Shown: one piece after another, positions 31,055 through 40,012 of the stretch
How positions within the stretch are numbered: position 1 is the stretch's first letter
How the letters are laid out: each line of letters opens with the position of its first letter
DNA from: an uncultured Clostridia bacterium
GTDB taxonomy: Bacteria > Bacillota > Clostridia > TANB77 > CAG-508
Direction: 5' to 3'
DNA length: 64,000 bases
NCBI GenBank assembly: GCA_948896235.1
Contig: CAQUUC010000001.1
Coordinates: forward strand, 186,001-250,000
Notes under the pieces: generated by a model
Database searches by the model: none
The model's input: the letters and a program-made list of their open reading frames with translations, nothing else
What the model was told of the DNA's origin: nothing
Made by a program: the position numbers and the translations under genes

Positions 31055-31627
31055 ATGTACAAAAGAAAAAATGATGAAAAAGAAAAAATTGACTTATATG
31101 ATAAAGATAGAAAATATATAAGAACAATTTACCGAGGAGAAGAGATAAAACGGAATGAATGGAAAAAATGTATATTGTGTTTTGTTGTAGATGAACAGGG
31201 GAATGTTATAGTAGAATATAAAAGAAATGGAGAAAAGGATGGGTGTTCTGGACATATAAAACAAAATGAAGTTGCTACACAAGCTGTATTAAGAGAATTA
31301 TATGAAGAACTTAAAATTGAAATGGAAGAAGCTTTAAATGCAGTACATTTAGGAAATATAACAATTAACTTTGAAGAAACAGAACAAAAACTACAATGCT
31401 TTTTGGATGTTTATTGCTTGTTTAGAACGAAAACTACTCCACTAGAACCAGATGAGCAAGAAATTGAAAAAATAGAATGTGTGCCTATTAGAAAATTTCT
31501 TAAAGAATTTATAAGTAATGAAATTTTTCCGTGTGTTGCAGAATATATACCAATTATAAAAAAATTTGTAAAATTATATATAGAAGAAAAGTTTGAAAGA
31601 AGTATGGTTACAGAATTGGAAATATAA
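31055..31627 (+). CDS. Nudix hydrolase family protein (start uncertain)
   Basis: The isopentenyl-diphosphate-isomerase-like/Nudix fold is suggested by [17 protein letters not shown] and by [17 protein letters not shown], a Nudix box with R-E-x-x-E-E. The ATG at 31055 has no RBS. The ATG at 31021 does (GAGGA), but it runs into TGA after 17 codons; one A fewer in the A6 run near 31066 would join it to the Nudix frame. It has a zero-frame CGG at 31151-31153 (I-K-R-N-E-W) that must be read as a normal codon, the one sense CGG in a gene of native composition. It lies between pgk and tpiA. Confidence 0.65.
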   Translation: MYKRKNDEKEKIDLYDKDRKYIRTIYRGEEIKRNEWKKCILCFVVDEQGNVIVEYKRNGEKDGCSGHIKQNEVATQAVLRELYEELKIEMEEALNAVHLGNITINFEETEQKLQCFLDVYCLFRTKTTPLEPDEQEIEKIECVPIRKFLKEFISNEIFPCVAEYIPIIKKFVKLYIEEKFERSMVTELEI

Positions 31628-31679
31628 TAAAGTAGTGGTTGATATCTATGTCAACTTAAAAAATTGGAGGTTAAAAATT

Positions 31680-32426
31680 ATGAGAAGAAAAGTAATTGCA
31701 GGAAACTGGAAAATGAATAAAAATCCAGAAGAAGCAAAACAGTTTATGGAGGAATTTATTCCATTAGTTGAAAATACAGAAAATGAAGTTATAATTTGTG
31801 CACCATATATAGATTTAAAATGTTTAGCAAAACATTTTAAAGGAACAAAGGTAAAAATAGGCGCTCAAAATATGCATTGGGAAGAAGTAGGTGCATATAC
31901 TGGTGAAGTATCTGGTTCTATGTTAAAGTCTATTGGCGTAGACTATGTAATTATTGGTCATTCAGAAAGAAGACAATACTTTGCTGAAACTGATGAAACA
32001 GTAAATAAAAAAATAAAAGCTGCTTTTAAAAATGAATTAAAACCAATTGTGTGTGTTGGAGAAAGCTTAGCACAAAGGGAAGAAGGAAAGACAAAAGAGA
32101 TAATTACAGAACAAACAAGACTTGCACTAGATGGATTAACTCCTGAACAAGTAGAAAACACAATAATTGCATATGAACCAATTTGGGCAATTGGAACAGG
32201 AAAAACAGCAACCAGTGAAGATGCAAATAACAGTATTAAGGAAATTCGTGACGAAATTTGTAAAATATATGGACAAAATGTAGCTGCAAGAGTTATAATC
32301 CAATATGGCGGTAGCGTAAAAGCTGGAAATGCAAAAGAACTATTTAGTACAGAGAATATTGATGGAGCATTAGTTGGAGGAGCAAGCTTAAAGCCAGAAG
32401 ACTTTGCAGGAATAGTAAATTACTAA
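31680..32426 (+). CDS. tpiA: Triose-phosphate isomerase
   Basis: TpiA interconverts dihydroxyacetone phosphate and glyceraldehyde-3-phosphate. N-terminal AGNWKMNK (Lys), IIGHSERRQ (catalytic His), [14 protein letters not shown] (catalytic Glu) and the phosphate-binding [11 protein letters not shown] are present. 248 aa from ATG 31680 behind GGAGG. The larger ORF beginning at 31593 is an upstream read-in. Confidence 0.98.
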   Translation: MRRKVIAGNWKMNKNPEEAKQFMEEFIPLVENTENEVIICAPYIDLKCLAKHFKGTKVKIGAQNMHWEEVGAYTGEVSGSMLKSIGVDYVIIGHSERRQYFAETDETVNKKIKAAFKNELKPIVCVGESLAQREEGKTKEIITEQTRLALDGLTPEQVENTIIAYEPIWAIGTGKTATSEDANNSIKEIRDEICKIYGQNVAARVIIQYGGSVKAGNAKELFSTENIDGALVGGASLKPEDFAGIVNY

Positions 32427-32468
32427 AAATGTAAATATAATGGAAGTATACTAAAGGGGGCTAAATAA

Positions 32469-33068
32469 ATGAAAGAAGAGGAGAAAAAGAATATGGAAAA
32501 TTTAGCGTACAACATTAAAAAGTATACTTATCAAGATTTATTAGAAATTGAGGATAACAAAAGATATGAATTAATTGATGGAGTAATATATGAAATGAGT
32601 TATCCAACAACGATTCATCAAGAAATAGTGGGAGAATTGTATGTACAATTTTATAACTATTTAAAAGGCAAAAAATGTAAAGTTTTTGTTTCACCATTAG
32701 ATGTATGTTTATCAGGAGTTAAAGATACTAATAAAGAATATAATGTTGTTGAACCAGATCTTATAGTTGTATGTGATGAAAAGAAAATTACTGATAAATG
32801 TATTATTGGAGCACCAGATATAGCAATAGAAGTAGTTTCTAAATACTCAAGAAAACATGATACTTTTATAAAATTTAATTTATATCAAAAATATGGAGTA
32901 AAAGAATATTGGATTATTGATACAGAAGCAGAAACAATTTCTCAATATATATTAAATGAAAAAAATATATATACATTACAAAAGATATATGAAGTTACAG
33001 AAGATGTAAAGGTAAATGTATTAGAAAATTGTACTATATCATTAAAAGAATTATTAAAAAAAGATTAA
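32469..33068 (+). CDS. Uma2-family (DUF820) putative endonuclease
   Basis: A 199-residue Uma2/DUF820 protein with a restriction-endonuclease-like fold. Visible family pieces are YTYQDLLEI, RYELIDGVIYEMS, VVEPDLIVVCD, GAPDIAIEVVS (presumed acidic catalytic residues) and KYGVKEYWIID. Function of the family is largely uncharacterised. It lies inside the glycolytic cluster between tpiA and gpmI, sharing strand and short gaps. Start ATG 32469 behind GGGGG. Confidence 0.88.
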   Translation: MKEEEKKNMENLAYNIKKYTYQDLLEIEDNKRYELIDGVIYEMSYPTTIHQEIVGELYVQFYNYLKGKKCKVFVSPLDVCLSGVKDTNKEYNVVEPDLIVVCDEKKITDKCIIGAPDIAIEVVSKYSRKHDTFIKFNLYQKYGVKEYWIIDTEAETISQYILNEKNIYTLQKIYEVTEDVKVNVLENCTISLKELLKKD

Positions 33069-33108
33069 ATGACAAACTTAAAGAGAATAAAAGGAAGGTA
33101 ATAAATTT

Positions 33109-34641
33109 ATGGAAAACAAATTAACAATGCTAATGATTCTAGATGGATTTGGAGAAAACACAAATGAAAAAGGAAATGCCGTAAAACAAGCTAGCACTCC
33201 TAATGTTGATAAATTAATGAAGATGTGTCCAACAACAGACATTTATACAAGTGGCCTAAATGTAGGACTTCCAGATGGACAAATGGGAAATTCAGAAGTT
33301 GGACATACAAATATTGGAGCTGGAAGAATAGTATATCAAGAACTAACAAGAATTACAAAATCAATTGAAGATGGGGATTTCTTTAGTATAGAAGAGTTTA
33401 ATGAAGCAGCAGAAAACTGCAAAAAAAATAATTCTAGTTTACACATAATGGGATTATTATCAGATGGTGGAGTTCATAGCCATATACGCCATTTATATGC
33501 ATTACTTGAACTTGCAAAAAGAAAAGGAATTGAACAAGTATATGTACATTGCTTCTTAGATGGAAGAGATACACCACCTGCATCAGCAGAAAGTTATATT
33601 ACAAAACTAGAAGAAAAGATGAAAGAAAAAGAAATTGGTAAAATTGCAAGTATTACTGGTAGATTTTACGCAATGGATAGAGATAAGAGATGGGAAAGAG
33701 TTAAAAAAGCATATGATGCATTAGTAAATGGTGTTGGAGAAAAATATCAAACTGCAACAGCTGCAATTGAAGCATCTTATCAAAAAGAAGTATTTGATGA
33801 ATTTGTAGAGCCAACTCTAATTTGTAATGGAGATACACCTGTTGCTACAATTAATGAAAATGATTCAGTAATCTTTTTTAACTTTAGACCAGATAGAGCA
33901 AGAGAAATTACAAGAGCATTAGTTGATGATAAATTTGATGGATTTGAAAATAAAAATCTAAATTTATATTTTGTATGTATGACACCATATGATGAAACAA
34001 TGCCAAATGTACATATTGCATTTAAGAAAGAAGCATTAAGTAATACATTTGGAGAATATATAAGCAATTTAGGATTAACACAACTTCGTATTGCAGAAAC
34101 AGAAAAATATGCACATGTTACTTTCTTTTTTAATGGTGGAGAAGAAAAACAATATAATGGAGAAGACAGGATTTTAATACCATCTCCAAAAGTAGAAACC
34201 TATGATTTAAAACCAGAAATGAGTGCATACGAAGTAACAGATAAAGTATTAGAAGCAATAAAAAGCGAAAAGTATAATGCAATAATATTAAACTATGCAA
34301 ACCCAGATATGGTAGGACATACTGGAAACTTAGAAGCAGCAGTAAAAGCTATTGAAACAATAGATGAATGTGTAGGAAAAGTAGTGGAAGCTGTACAAGA
34401 AAAAAATGGAGTACTACTTATAACTGCAGACCATGGAAATGCAGAGCAAATGATAGACTATAAAACAGGAGAACCACATACAGCACATACAACAAACCCT
34501 GTTCCATTAATACTAGTTGGTATGGAGGATGCAAAATTAAAACCAGGAAAATTAGCAGATCTTGCACCAACAATGTTAGATATTATGAATTTAGAAAAAC
34601 CACAAGAAATGACAGGAGAAAGTATAATTGTAAAAGAGTAG
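33109..34641 (+). CDS. gpmI: 2,3-bisphosphoglycerate-independent phosphoglycerate mutase
   Basis: GpmI is the metal-dependent mutase converting 3- to 2-phosphoglycerate. [10 protein letters not shown] carries the first metal Asp, [11 protein letters not shown] the phosphorylated Ser (about residue 62), and there are [20 protein letters not shown] and the C-terminal metal site [10 protein letters not shown]. 510 aa, normal. Start behind AAGGAAGG. Confidence 0.97.
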   Translation: MENKLTMLMILDGFGENTNEKGNAVKQASTPNVDKLMKMCPTTDIYTSGLNVGLPDGQMGNSEVGHTNIGAGRIVYQELTRITKSIEDGDFFSIEEFNEAAENCKKNNSSLHIMGLLSDGGVHSHIRHLYALLELAKRKGIEQVYVHCFLDGRDTPPASAESYITKLEEKMKEKEIGKIASITGRFYAMDRDKRWERVKKAYDALVNGVGEKYQTATAAIEASYQKEVFDEFVEPTLICNGDTPVATINENDSVIFFNFRPDRAREITRALVDDKFDGFENKNLNLYFVCMTPYDETMPNVHIAFKKEALSNTFGEYISNLGLTQLRIAETEKYAHVTFFFNGGEEKQYNGEDRILIPSPKVETYDLKPEMSAYEVTDKVLEAIKSEKYNAIILNYANPDMVGHTGNLEAAVKAIETIDECVGKVVEAVQEKNGVLLITADHGNAEQMIDYKTGEPHTAHTTNPVPLILVGMEDAKLKPGKLADLAPTMLDIMNLEKPQEMTGESIIVKE

Positions 34642-34651
34642 TGGAGGATAT

Positions 34652-35386
34652 ATGCTTGTAACATCTAATATAAGAAATATATATGAGAAAATACAGAAGC
34701 AATTATTTTATATGATTCCAGAAAAATGGGATAGAGTGTATTTGTATGCTTCTGTATTGGATCACTATAATAATGTGCAAACAGGAGAAATGTTTTTTTA
34801 TTACTATCCTAAAAGCGTATTAAAAAAGAATCCTGTTAATGTATATGAAATACCAAATAAATTTAATATTGATGAGCAAGCATATCTAAAACTTGCTGAA
34901 AATTTATATGAGGAAATAAAAAAATTACGTGTAGGGTTAATAAAAATAGGAGAAAAACCCTGGACAAATATAACAATATCAATAAAAGACTTTAAATTTA
35001 ATGTCGAATATGATTATGAAGATTTAGTAAATTCAAGTTATACAAGTTATGATAGACATCTTGTATGGAGATATAAATATTTAGAGGTTCCAATATCAAG
35101 CTATTCAAGAAAAGATAGAAAAATGTTAGAAAAATATTTAACCGAAGAGAAATATCATAATAAAAATATTAATACATATAATGAGGGAATTTATAAAAAG
35201 CCTGTAAGTAATATTCTTGCCTATGGTAAGAGTGAAGAACAAAATCACTATAACAATAGCGAAAAGTTGAGAACTAATAATGAAAAACAAGAAGAAAAGG
35301 TATTTTATCAAAAAAATAAAGTAAAGACTTTAGAAGAGGAATCTAATCAAGATAGGCAAATTAAAAGTCAAATATTAAAGATATAA
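34652..35386 (+). CDS. YezG/DUF600-like protein with a charged C-terminal extension
   Basis: Residues about 5-150 follow the YezG (DUF600) pattern: M-I-P-E-K-W-D-R-V-Y-L-Y-A-S-V, F-F-Y-Y-Y-P, E-I-P-N-K-F-N-I-D, E-K-P-W-T-N-I, V-E-Y-D-Y-E-D-L and W-R-Y-K-Y-L. YezG is the immunity partner of an LXG-type toxin (YeeF) in Bacillus. Here no toxin gene is adjacent, and about 90 extra residues, polar and lysine-rich, follow the domain. It lies 10 bases after gpmI and ends at a terminator. Confidence 0.65.
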   Translation: MLVTSNIRNIYEKIQKQLFYMIPEKWDRVYLYASVLDHYNNVQTGEMFFYYYPKSVLKKNPVNVYEIPNKFNIDEQAYLKLAENLYEEIKKLRVGLIKIGEKPWTNITISIKDFKFNVEYDYEDLVNSSYTSYDRHLVWRYKYLEVPISSYSRKDRKMLEKYLTEEKYHNKNINTYNEGIYKKPVSNILAYGKSEEQNHYNNSEKLRTNNEKQEEKVFYQKNKVKTLEEESNQDRQIKSQILKI

Positions 35387-35387
35387 A

Positions 35388-35414
35388 AGAGGACATTGTA
35401 TGATGTCCTCTTTA
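35388..35414 (+). terminator. terminator after the YezG-like gene
   Basis: AAAGAGGACAT pairs with ATGTCCTCTTT. Confidence 0.85.
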
Positions 35415-35722
35415 GTGTGCGCCACACTAGTTTGTCTTTTTTAGTGTGAGAAAGTACATCTACCAATTACTAAAAAACAGATTTTAAACCGCATAGCGAT
35501 TATCACTTGAGCATATATTTAATATATAACTACATTTAATTACAACATATTTATTTACAATGAGAAATATATAATTTGTAACAAAAGTAAAAGTAGAAAT
35601 ATTAATAAAAAAGTCATATTTTGTATTGAAACTTTTATATTTTAGTAATATAATAATAAAGCAATAAATAAAGAAACTGTAAATATGAATAAGACGATTA
35701 TATGAAAGGAGAAATGAAAAAA
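35415..35722 (+). other. AT-rich non-coding gap
   Basis: About 310 bases with no supported gene. GTGTGCGCCACAC is a small palindrome near its start. TTTTAGTAATATAATAATAAAG near 35640 could hold a -10 element for the next operon. Confidence 0.35.
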
Positions 35723-36415
35723 ATGATTTATTCAAAAGAAGTAGAAGAAATGTGTCCAGTAGCAAAAGGAGTAGACCATGGACCAGCACCAATTCCAGAA
35801 GAAGGAAAATGGGTGAAATCAAAAGAAATTAAAGATATATCAGGACTAACACACGGTATTGGTTGGTGTGCACCTCAACAAGGAGCATGTAAACTAACAT
35901 TAAATGTAAAAGAAGGAGTTATTCAAGAGGCATTAGTTGAAACAATAGGATGTTCAGGAATGACACATTCAGCAGCTATGGCTGGAGAAATTTTAGTAGG
36001 AAAAACAATACTAGAAGCATTAAATACAGACCTTGTTTGTGATGCTATAAATACAGCTATGAGAGAATTATTCTTACAAATAGTATATGGTAGAACACAA
36101 TCTGCCTTCTCTGAAGGAGGACTTCCAGTAGGAGCAGGACTTGAAGACTTAGGAAAAGGAACAAGATCTCAAGTGGGTACAATTTATTCAACACTTGCAA
36201 AAGGACCAAGATATCTAGAACTTGCAGAAGGATACATAGTAGAAATTGGTTTAGACAAAGATAACCAAATTATAGGATATAAATACGTAAACTTAGGAAA
36301 AATGATGGAAAACATCAAAAAAGGAATTGAACCAATGGAAGCAATTGAAAAAGCAAGCGGAAAATATGGAAGATTTGATGAAGCAGTTAAGAAAATAGAT
36401 CCAAGAAAAGAATAA
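35723..36415 (+). CDS. Iron-sulfur cluster assembly scaffold-like protein, partner of GGGtGRT
   Basis: A 230-residue protein with a NifU/IscU-like core: THGIGWCAPQQGACKLTLNV, VETIGCSGMTHSAA and a C-D-A-I-N-T-A-M helix, giving Cys residues suited to cluster binding. Genes of this type are consistently found next to GGGtGRT proteins in anaerobic Bacillota, as here (18-base gap). The pair's biochemical role is not established. I start at ATG 35723, 11 bases after AAAGGAG; two earlier ATGs are too close to or before the RBS. Confidence 0.78.
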   Translation: MIYSKEVEEMCPVAKGVDHGPAPIPEEGKWVKSKEIKDISGLTHGIGWCAPQQGACKLTLNVKEGVIQEALVETIGCSGMTHSAAMAGEILVGKTILEALNTDLVCDAINTAMRELFLQIVYGRTQSAFSEGGLPVGAGLEDLGKGTRSQVGTIYSTLAKGPRYLELAEGYIVEIGLDKDNQIIGYKYVNLGKMMENIKKGIEPMEAIEKASGKYGRFDEAVKKIDPRKE

Positions 36416-36433
36416 TAGGAGGTAAGAATAATT

Positions 36434-37435
36434 ATGGCAGTAACATTTGAAAGTTATGAAAGAAGAATAAACCAAATTAAACCTGTAATGGAAAAATACG
36501 GAATTAAAGATTTTGAAGATGCATTAAATATTTGTAAAGAAAAAGGATTTAATCCTTATGATATTGCAAAAGGTGTTCAACCAATATGTTTCGAAAATGC
36601 ATGTTGGGCATATACATTAGGAGCAGCAATTGCAATTAAAAAAGGTTGTACAAAAGCAGCAGATGCAGCTAAAGCTATTGGAGAAGGATTACAAGCATTT
36701 TGTATTCCAGGTTCAGTTGCAGATGATAGAAAAGTAGGATTAGGACATGGAAACTTAGCATCTATGCTATTAAGCGAAGAAACAAAATGTTTTGCGTTCT
36801 TAGCAGGACATGAATCTTTTGCAGCAGCAGAAGGAGCAATTGGTATTGCAAGATCTGCAAATAAAGTAAGAAAAGAACCATTAAGAGTAATCTTAAATGG
36901 ACTTGGAAAAGATGCAGCACAAGTAATTTCAAGAATAAATGGATTTACATATGTACAAACAGATTTTGATTTCTTTACAGGAAAAGTAAATGTAGTAAAA
37001 GAGATTGCATATTCTGATGGAGAAAGATCAAAAGTTAGATGTTATGGTGCAAATGATGTTAGAGAAGGTGTAGCAATAATGCATATGGAAGGGGTAGATG
37101 TATCAATTACAGGTAACTCTACAAACCCAACAAGATTCCAACACCCAGTTGCAGGTACATATAAAAAAGAATGTATTGAACAAGGTAAAAAATATTTCTC
37201 AGTTGCATCAGGTGGAGGAACAGGAAGAACACTTCACCCAGATAATATGGGAGCAGGACCTGCTTCATATGGTATGACAGATACAATGGGAAGAATGCAT
37301 TCAGATGCACAATTTGCAGGATCATCATCAGTTCCAGCACACGTTGAAATGATGGGATTAATTGGTATGGGTAACAACCCAATGGTTGGTGCTACAGTAT
37401 CAGTTGCTGTTGCTGTTGAAGAAGCTATGAAATAA
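36434..37435 (+). CDS. GGGtGRT family protein
   Basis: A 333-residue protein carrying the motif that names the family (SGGGTGRTLHPDNMG) at about residues 257-271. It also has a Cys-containing N-terminal segment (GVQPICFENACWAYTLGAA) and a Gly/Met-rich C-terminus. The function is unknown; its constant pairing with the scaffold-like gene suggests a metallo-cofactor role, which is inference. High use of optimal codons and a strong RBS hint at high expression. Confidence 0.88.
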   Translation: MAVTFESYERRINQIKPVMEKYGIKDFEDALNICKEKGFNPYDIAKGVQPICFENACWAYTLGAAIAIKKGCTKAADAAKAIGEGLQAFCIPGSVADDRKVGLGHGNLASMLLSEETKCFAFLAGHESFAAAEGAIGIARSANKVRKEPLRVILNGLGKDAAQVISRINGFTYVQTDFDFFTGKVNVVKEIAYSDGERSKVRCYGANDVREGVAIMHMEGVDVSITGNSTNPTRFQHPVAGTYKKECIEQGKKYFSVASGGGTGRTLHPDNMGAGPASYGMTDTMGRMHSDAQFAGSSSVPAHVEMMGLIGMGNNPMVGATVSVAVAVEEAMK

Positions 37436-37446
37436 GAAATAAGTCC

Positions 37447-37475
37447 AAAACCGCATGTAAAAATGCGGTTTTTTA
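37447..37475 (+). terminator. terminator after GGGtGRT
   Basis: AAACCGCAT pairs with ATGCGGTTT and continues in T. Confidence 0.9.
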
Positions 37476-37538
37476 TGTTGTTTTACTCGTGAATTTGTGA
37501 TATGATATAGAAGTAATAGTAATCAGGAGGTAATTAAA

Positions 37539-37814
37539 ATGAACCGTGAATTATATGATGACTTAATGAATTGGACATTAGAAGCTGTTTTAAAACCAGA
37601 TATACAACAATTACAAGATATTAAAAAAAGAGCAATACAAGCAAATGATGAACAATTAATAGAATTTTGTAGTCGATTTGAAGATGCAATAAGTAATAAA
37701 CAGCCATTACAATCAATTTTTGAAGATTTGTTGACAGCAAATAATAAAATTGTACTACAAAAAGCAAATAATAGTAGGACACATCAACAACCACCAGAAG
37801 ATTTAGAAATATAA
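37539..37814 (+). CDS. hypothetical protein, 91 aa
   Basis: A small, largely helical, polar protein (MNRELYDDLMNWTLEAVL...) with an Asn/Gln-rich end. ATG 37539 follows CAGGAGG at ideal spacing and the gene ends before a terminator, so it is probably a real monocistron. No family is recognised. Confidence 0.6.
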   Translation: MNRELYDDLMNWTLEAVLKPDIQQLQDIKKRAIQANDEQLIEFCSRFEDAISNKQPLQSIFEDLLTANNKIVLQKANNSRTHQQPPEDLEI

Positions 37815-37833
37815 TTTAACTATATAATATCAT

Positions 37834-37868
37834 AAAAGCTATATGACCCTTATGTTGTATAGCTTTTA
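37834..37868 (+). terminator. intrinsic terminator
   Basis: AAAAGCTATA pairs with TATAGCTTTT. Confidence 0.85.
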
Positions 37869-37930
37869 TTGTATTATTAATAAAACTATGATATTATATA
37901 AGATATAAAAATAAAATAGAAGGTGTATAT

Positions 37931-38464
37931 ATGAAAGTATTAATTGCAACAAAAAATGAAGGGAAAATAGAAGGTGCAAAAAGAGCATTATTAAAATATT
38001 TTGAAAATGTAGAAATTGAAGGAATAAAAGTAGAGTCAAATGTGAGCGAAGAGCCAGTAAATGATGAAATATACATAGGAGCAAAGAATAGAGTAAAGAA
38101 CTTAAAAAAATATTGTAAACAAAACAATATAAAAGCAGATTTATATATTTCAAGTGAAAGTGGAATTTATAATACACTTGGAAGATGGTTAATTACAAAT
38201 CTTGCAGTTATTGAAGATAATACTGATTTTGAAAGCTATGGTACAAGTGCTTCATTTCCAGTGCCAGAAAGGCTAGTAAAAGATATTATAGACACAGACT
38301 TAAGTCAAGTAATGGATACAGTATTTACAAAAGATAAAGAAAGACATAATAAGGGTGGAGCAATTAAAGATTTAACACATGGAGAGATATCGAGAATTGA
38401 TTTAACAGAAAGTGCATTTATTATGGCTTTAACAAAATATGTAAATGGAGATAAGTGGAAATAA
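37931..38464 (+). CDS. yjjX: YjjX-type inosine/xanthosine triphosphatase (DUF84)
   Basis: A 177-residue DUF84/YjjX family protein. Members hydrolyse non-canonical purine nucleoside triphosphates and share the ITPase fold. Seen here: VLIATKNEGKIEGAKRAL at the start, SNVSEEPVNDEIYIGAKNR, and the C-terminal NKGGAIKDLTHGEISRIDLTE region, which corresponds to the family G-x-I-x-x-L-T-x-G-x-x-x-R. Start ATG 37931 behind AGAAGG. Confidence 0.82.
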   Translation: MKVLIATKNEGKIEGAKRALLKYFENVEIEGIKVESNVSEEPVNDEIYIGAKNRVKNLKKYCKQNNIKADLYISSESGIYNTLGRWLITNLAVIEDNTDFESYGTSASFPVPERLVKDIIDTDLSQVMDTVFTKDKERHNKGGAIKDLTHGEISRIDLTESAFIMALTKYVNGDKWK

Positions 38465-38478
38465 ATATACATAAAACT

Positions 38479-38507
38479 TTGACTTATGTTAATATATATG
38501 TTATAAT
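38479..38507 (+). promoter_or_regulatory. sigma-A promoter for the coiled-coil gene
   Basis: TTGACT at 38479-38484 and TATAAT at 38502-38507 are 17 bases apart. The promoter is AT-rich and native-looking, unlike the gene it drives. Confidence 0.75.
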
Positions 38508-38552
38508 AAGACTGTAGGAATTCATACAAACAACAATATGGAGGGAAAAAAC

Positions 38553-38966
38553 ATGAAGAAATTGAGAGCAAAGTATGAAGAGATGCTGAAGCAGATGCAG
38601 GAGGATGTAGGTAGCAATGTTGCTGAGGCAAACGACATTCTGGCTGTGAAACGGCAGGAGCACACAGAGTGTGTGAACCATGTTGCTGAGCTGCGAACGA
38701 CTGCTACCAGTGCCAACAGAAAGTTCATGGATGTTGGCAGGGCGCTGATCAAGATGTATTTTCAGAAAGCTACTCCGGAAGAGGTTGAGCAGGTGATCGA
38801 ACCTTGTAACACCTATGTACAGGCGGCAGGCGCAATACCGATGGCACAGGAGAGTCTGAACAATGCCAAGGCGGAATTGGATCAGGCGCAGGCAGCTCTC
38901 ATCAGAGAGACCTCTTTGCTGGGCGAAGTGACGAGACTCCAGGAGTATCTCGAAAGAGAGAAATAA
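38553..38966 (+). CDS. hypothetical coiled-coil protein, foreign composition
   Basis: A 137-residue, almost wholly helical protein with heptad-like spacing (KYEEMLKQMQEDV, then two long Ala/Glu/Gln-rich helices). Composition is strongly atypical: 33 of 60 bases at 38641-38700 are G or C, and codons such as CTG, CAG, GAG and CGG dominate. A zero-frame CGG at 38652-38654 (V-K-R-Q-E) is needed as a sense codon. It has its own promoter, RBS (GGAGGG before ATG 38553) and terminator. I infer recent acquisition; function unknown. Confidence 0.7.
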   Translation: MKKLRAKYEEMLKQMQEDVGSNVAEANDILAVKRQEHTECVNHVAELRTTATSANRKFMDVGRALIKMYFQKATPEEVEQVIEPCNTYVQAAGAIPMAQESLNNAKAELDQAQAALIRETSLLGEVTRLQEYLEREK

Positions 38967-38977
38967 GTTGTGAAAGG

Positions 38978-39006
38978 CAGGTGGCTAGTATAGCACCTGT
39001 TTTTTT
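38978..39006 (+). terminator. terminator after the coiled-coil gene
   Basis: CAGGTG pairs with CACCTG around GCTAGTATAG, which itself can extend the stem; a T7 run follows. Confidence 0.85.
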
Positions 39007-39017
39007 ATTTTGTATAT

Positions 39018-39060
39018 AAAAGATAGAAATAAATAGTTTACTTGTTTCTATCTTTTTGTT
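39018..39060 (+). terminator. hairpin with T-rich tail before the sigma factor gene
   Basis: AAAGATAGAAA pairs with TTTCTATCTTT. It may be a second terminator or the leader of the next gene. Confidence 0.55.
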
Positions 39061-39087
39061 ATTATATAGAAAAGGAGATAAAAAATA

Positions 39088-39990
39088 ATGAAAATAGATA
39101 AAGTAAAATTACATGAATTAATGAAAAAGCAAATATTAGGAGAACAAGTACAAAAAGAATTATATGAAAACTACAGTAATTTGGTTTATAAAATTGCATT
39201 TTCTATTCTAAAAAATAAAGAGAATGCAGAAGATGTAATGCAAAATGTTTTTACAAAAATTGTAGAAATACCAAAAGAAAAATTACCATCTAATAAGGAA
39301 ACAACTTGGTTATATACTGTTACCAAAAACGAAGCAATATCATATGTTAGGAAAAATAAAAAAGAGGTTTGTTTAGAAGAAATTTATGAATTAGTTGATG
39401 AGGATACAAATATAGAAGAAATTATTGAAAAAGAAGATTACCAAAACCTTATAAGAGGGTTAAATAAAGAAGAACAGGAGATAATTTCCCTAAAAATATT
39501 ATCTAAACTAAAATTTAGACAAATTGCAACTTTACTAAATATGCCAATAGGAACAGTTCAATGGAAGTATTATACAGCAGTAAAAGCATTAAAAATATCT
39601 TTAGGAAATCTTACAACAAGTTTATTGTTTGCTATTGCCTTTGTATTAAGTAGAAATACAAGAAAAAAGAGTAGTGTACAAGAAAACATGGAAATAAAAA
39701 ATGAACAAGCAAATCAAGATAGTATACAAGAAAATGTAGAGGAAAGTAGCAGTAAAAGGGAGAACGAGATTTCAAAAGATATAGATGCAATTGATAACGA
39801 AAGAAAAAACATAGTAGAAAGTGAAAAAATTGAAAATACAGTTCAAATTCCAGAAGAAATACCTGAAATAGTACAAACAAACAACTATTATTTATTAGGT
39901 ATTTCAGGAGCCTTTTTAGTAATTTCAATAATTTTCTTAATCATTTTTCAAAAACACCAACAAAAAAGGAAATTAAATTCGTCTAAATAG
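39088..39990 (+). CDS. ECF-like sigma-70 factor with C-terminal membrane segments
   Basis: Residues about 20-90 form sigma region 2 (AFSILKNKENAEDVMQNVFTKI, TWLYTVTKNEAISYVRK), and about 110-165 region 4 with a helix-turn-helix (LKFRQIATLLNMPIGTVQWK). Unusually, the protein then continues through a hydrophobic stretch (LTTSLLFAIAFVLS, about 172-187), a Gln/Glu/Ser-rich linker and a clear C-terminal membrane helix (YYLLGISGAFLVISIIFLIIF). The sigma module therefore appears tethered to the membrane, or carries its own anti-sigma-like domain. It is 22 bases upstream of a membrane-anchored partner. Confidence 0.8.
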   Translation: MKIDKVKLHELMKKQILGEQVQKELYENYSNLVYKIAFSILKNKENAEDVMQNVFTKIVEIPKEKLPSNKETTWLYTVTKNEAISYVRKNKKEVCLEEIYELVDEDTNIEEIIEKEDYQNLIRGLNKEEQEIISLKILSKLKFRQIATLLNMPIGTVQWKYYTAVKALKISLGNLTTSLLFAIAFVLSRNTRKKSSVQENMEIKNEQANQDSIQENVEESSSKRENEISKDIDAIDNERKNIVESEKIENTVQIPEEIPEIVQTNNYYLLGISGAFLVISIIFLIIFQKHQQKRKLNSSK

Positions 39991-40012
39991 CAGAAAGGAA
40001 AAAGGTGAGAAA

